Origin: Novosphingobium sp.
GTDB taxonomy: Bacteria; Pseudomonadota; Alphaproteobacteria; Sphingomonadales; Sphingomonadaceae
Direction: 5' to 3'
Assembly (NCBI GenBank): GCA_009885425.1
Contig: VFKS01000288.1
Location: 1-16,147, forward strand
Length of the DNA: 16,147 nucleotides
Position 1 is the first letter of the stretch. Each line of letters begins with the position of its first letter. A program made the position numbers and the translations under genes. The notes below the pieces were generated by a model, which did no database searches, was not told the origin of the DNA, and worked only from the letters and a program-made list of their open reading frames with translations. This document shows positions 14,787 through 16,147 of this stretch, piece by piece.

Positions 14787-15509
14787 TTGCGGCAGTTTCG
14801 CTGGTTTTCGGCGGGCCCAGTTCCCGCCGCCTATGACTTGCGCCGGTTAGGCTGGCACTTGCTGGAGGAGCACCGTGCTTCGTCCAGTGAAAAGGCATAT
14901 GCCCTGCTCGGACGGCCCAAGGAGCTGCCGCTGGGCCAATGGCTGAAGATGGCCGGCGCGACTGCCACCGAACGCAAGTGGATGATGATGCTGGAAGTTT
15001 CCGATACAGGGGAACGCGCGCGGATGTTGCGGCTGGGGTTTGGCGATGCACTCGATTTCGGGGCTTCGCTCGAAGAACTCGAATACCGGGTGATCCGGCT
15101 GACCCATTTCGCCCAGTCCTTGCCGCGCTATCGCTATCACGGCGCGCTACAGATTGATCTGCTTTCGCGCGAAGGGTTTGTGGCCGGACGCGCGCTGGGG
15201 TTGCATCCGCGTGAATTCGCCCTGCTGTGGCGACTGGCCGATACGCCGGGCGAAGCGGTGTCCGCGCGCGAACTACTGAGCGACGTCTGGCGGCTGGCCT
15301 TCCGGCCGGAGACCAACAGTCTGGCGGTCCATATCAGCCGCTTGCGGGCCAAGCTGCGGCTGGCCGGGATCGATGGCGTGATCGAGACATTGCCCGATGG
15401 CGGCTATTGCCTGCTGCCACAATCGCGCCCGTTCATGCTGCAGACCCGCGAATTGGTGCTGGACCATCCCTTGCGTTTGGGCGAGGAAGCCGGCCTGATC
15501 GCACATTAG
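14787..15509 (+). CDS. Orphan winged-helix regulator with degenerate receiver-like N-terminus
   Basis: A 240-residue DNA-binding protein. Residues about 118-211 form an OmpR/PhoB-type winged helix: GLHPREFALLWRLADTPGEAVSARELL, then SLAVHISRLRAKLR and the wing ETLPDGGYCLLP. Residues 64-105 resemble the last third of a receiver domain (ERARMLRLGFGDALDFGASLEELEYRV against the usual GADDYLTKPF...EL pattern), but the conserved Lys-Pro is gone. No Asp occurs between residues 18 and 72, so the phosphorylation site is absent. A 29-residue tail follows the wing. The start is TTG (14787-14789), supported by GAGAGGG 5 bases upstream and by an in-frame stop at 14775. The crotonase gene begins 18 bases downstream. 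No histidine kinase is nearby. Confidence 0.85.
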   Translation: MRQFRWFSAGPVPAAYDLRRLGWHLLEEHRASSSEKAYALLGRPKELPLGQWLKMAGATATERKWMMMLEVSDTGERARMLRLGFGDALDFGASLEELEYRVIRLTHFAQSLPRYRYHGALQIDLLSREGFVAGRALGLHPREFALLWRLADTPGEAVSARELLSDVWRLAFRPETNSLAVHISRLRAKLRLAGIDGVIETLPDGGYCLLPQSRPFMLQTRELVLDHPLRLGEEAGLIAH

Positions 15510-15527
15510 ACGCAGGGAGAGTTGGCG

Positions 15528-16147
15528 ATGTCGCTTGAAGTAAGCCCGGCAGACCGGGTCAGCATCACCTTGGATGTTGATGGGGTTGCCCAGGTCCGGC
15601 TGATCCGGGCCGACAAGATGAACGCGCTCGATCCAGACATGTTCGCTGCATTAATCGACGCGGGCCGGGTGCTGCATGATCTGAAGGGCCTGCGCGCCGT
15701 GGTGCTGGCGGGCGAAGGGCGCAGCTTTTGCGCCGGACTTGATCTGACCAGCATGGCCAACACCAACCGGCATGACCGCACCCCGCTAACCGACCGAACC
15801 CACGGCAATGCCAATATGCCCCAGCAGGTCGCAATGCTCTGGCGCAAGTTGCCGGTGCCGGTGATCGCTGCGGTCCACGGCGTCTGTTTTGGCGGCGGCC
15901 TGCAGATTGCCAGCGGGGCCGATATCCGGGTGATCGACCCGACTGCGCGGATGGCGGTGATGGAGCTGAAATGGGGACTGGTCCCCGACATGGGCGGCTA
16001 TGCCCTGTGGAAGGGTCTGGTCCGCGATGATGTGCTGCGCGAGCTAACCTATACCAACCGCGAGTTTTCAGGCGCCGAGGCGAAAGAGCTGGGCTTTGCG
16101 ACTTATGTCGATCCCAACCCGGTCGCCCGCGCGATGGCGATTGCCGC
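15528..16147 (+). CDS. Crotonase-family protein (enoyl-CoA hydratase/isomerase), partial
   Basis: CoA-thioester enzyme of the crotonase fold; 206 codons are visible before the right edge, about three quarters of a usual 260-280 residue protein. Oxyanion-hole segments are SFCAGLDLTSM (66-76, A69) and HGVCFGGGLQIA (117-128, G123). E146 in MELKWGLVPDMGG matches the second catalytic glutamate (Glu164 of rat hydratase), but the position of the first (Glu144) is Q126. This combination, with GGGLQIA and KWGLVPDM, is what I recall for the PRK07509 subgroup, annotated as hydratase though closer in active site to isomerases. The ATG follows AGGGAGAG at about 7 bases. It starts 18 bases after the winged-helix regulator and is probably co-transcribed with it. 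Confidence 0.9.
   Translation, partial: MSLEVSPADRVSITLDVDGVAQVRLIRADKMNALDPDMFAALIDAGRVLHDLKGLRAVVLAGEGRSFCAGLDLTSMANTNRHDRTPLTDRTHGNANMPQQVAMLWRKLPVPVIAAVHGVCFGGGLQIASGADIRVIDPTARMAVMELKWGLVPDMGGYALWKGLVRDDVLRELTYTNREFSGAEAKELGFATYVDPNPVARAMAIA

Noticed and set aside
14185..15051. 288-codon minus-strand frame across alaC and the regulator
   Set aside because: It spans two real genes on the opposite strand and has no family features.
1..16147. tRNA, rRNA, CRISPR arrays, insertion sequences, phage genes
   Set aside because: No tRNA-like folds, spaced repeats, transposase genes or phage genes were seen; the window is ordinary dense core genome.

Overview
The window looks like chromosomal core DNA of a high-GC alphaproteobacterium, most likely a sphingomonad (Sphingomonadaceae/Erythrobacteraceae type). 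This rests on the gene families, on a class I PHA synthase and phasin pair, on an intergenic inverted repeat with the GCTCAGCCTGAGC core that I recall as common in that order, and on tight gene packing with many start/stop overlaps. I see no insertion sequence, prophage, CRISPR array, tRNA or rRNA. No gene-free stretch exceeds about 150 bases.

Left part (1-4891). On the minus strand, glmM (cell-wall precursor synthesis) overlaps a small eight-cysteine DUF1272 protein. An intergenic inverted repeat follows, then the start of thiD, which runs off the left edge. Divergent from glmM is a DAACS-family cation symporter on the plus strand. Its end overlaps, tail to tail, a minus-strand pair: a YghO-like acetyltransferase-fold protein followed by a VOC/glyoxalase-fold protein.

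Middle (4973-9393). A plus-strand membrane fatty-acid desaturase ends in a second tail-to-tail CTAG overlap. It meets the minus-strand unit lptF-lptG-GNAT acetyltransferase, which encodes the permease subunits of the LPS exporter plus a coupled acetyltransferase. Upstream of that on the same strand is clpS, the N-degron adaptor of ClpAP.

PHA block (9431-12777, minus strand). A small exported DUF2147-like protein, the class I PHA synthase phaC and a phasin follow one another. The phasin has its own promoter flanked by two TTGCANTGCA sites that resemble PhaR operators, and a strong hairpin terminator. The phasin carries an unusual Lys/Ala/Pro-rich histone-like N-terminal half and a possible internal translation start.

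Right part (12776-16147, plus strand). A DUF2306-like membrane protein begins on a start codon that shares the bases CATG with the divergent DUF2147-like gene. It is followed by alaC (alanine/glutamate-type aminotransferase), an orphan winged-helix regulator with a degenerate receiver-like N-terminus and a TTG start, and a crotonase-family gene that runs off the right edge.

No clearly new multi-gene system stands out. The items most worth a second look are the two-form phasin and its paired operators, the degenerate response-regulator-like protein, the DAACS transporter lacking the NMDG motif, the crotonase lacking one catalytic glutamate, and the shared CATG start.
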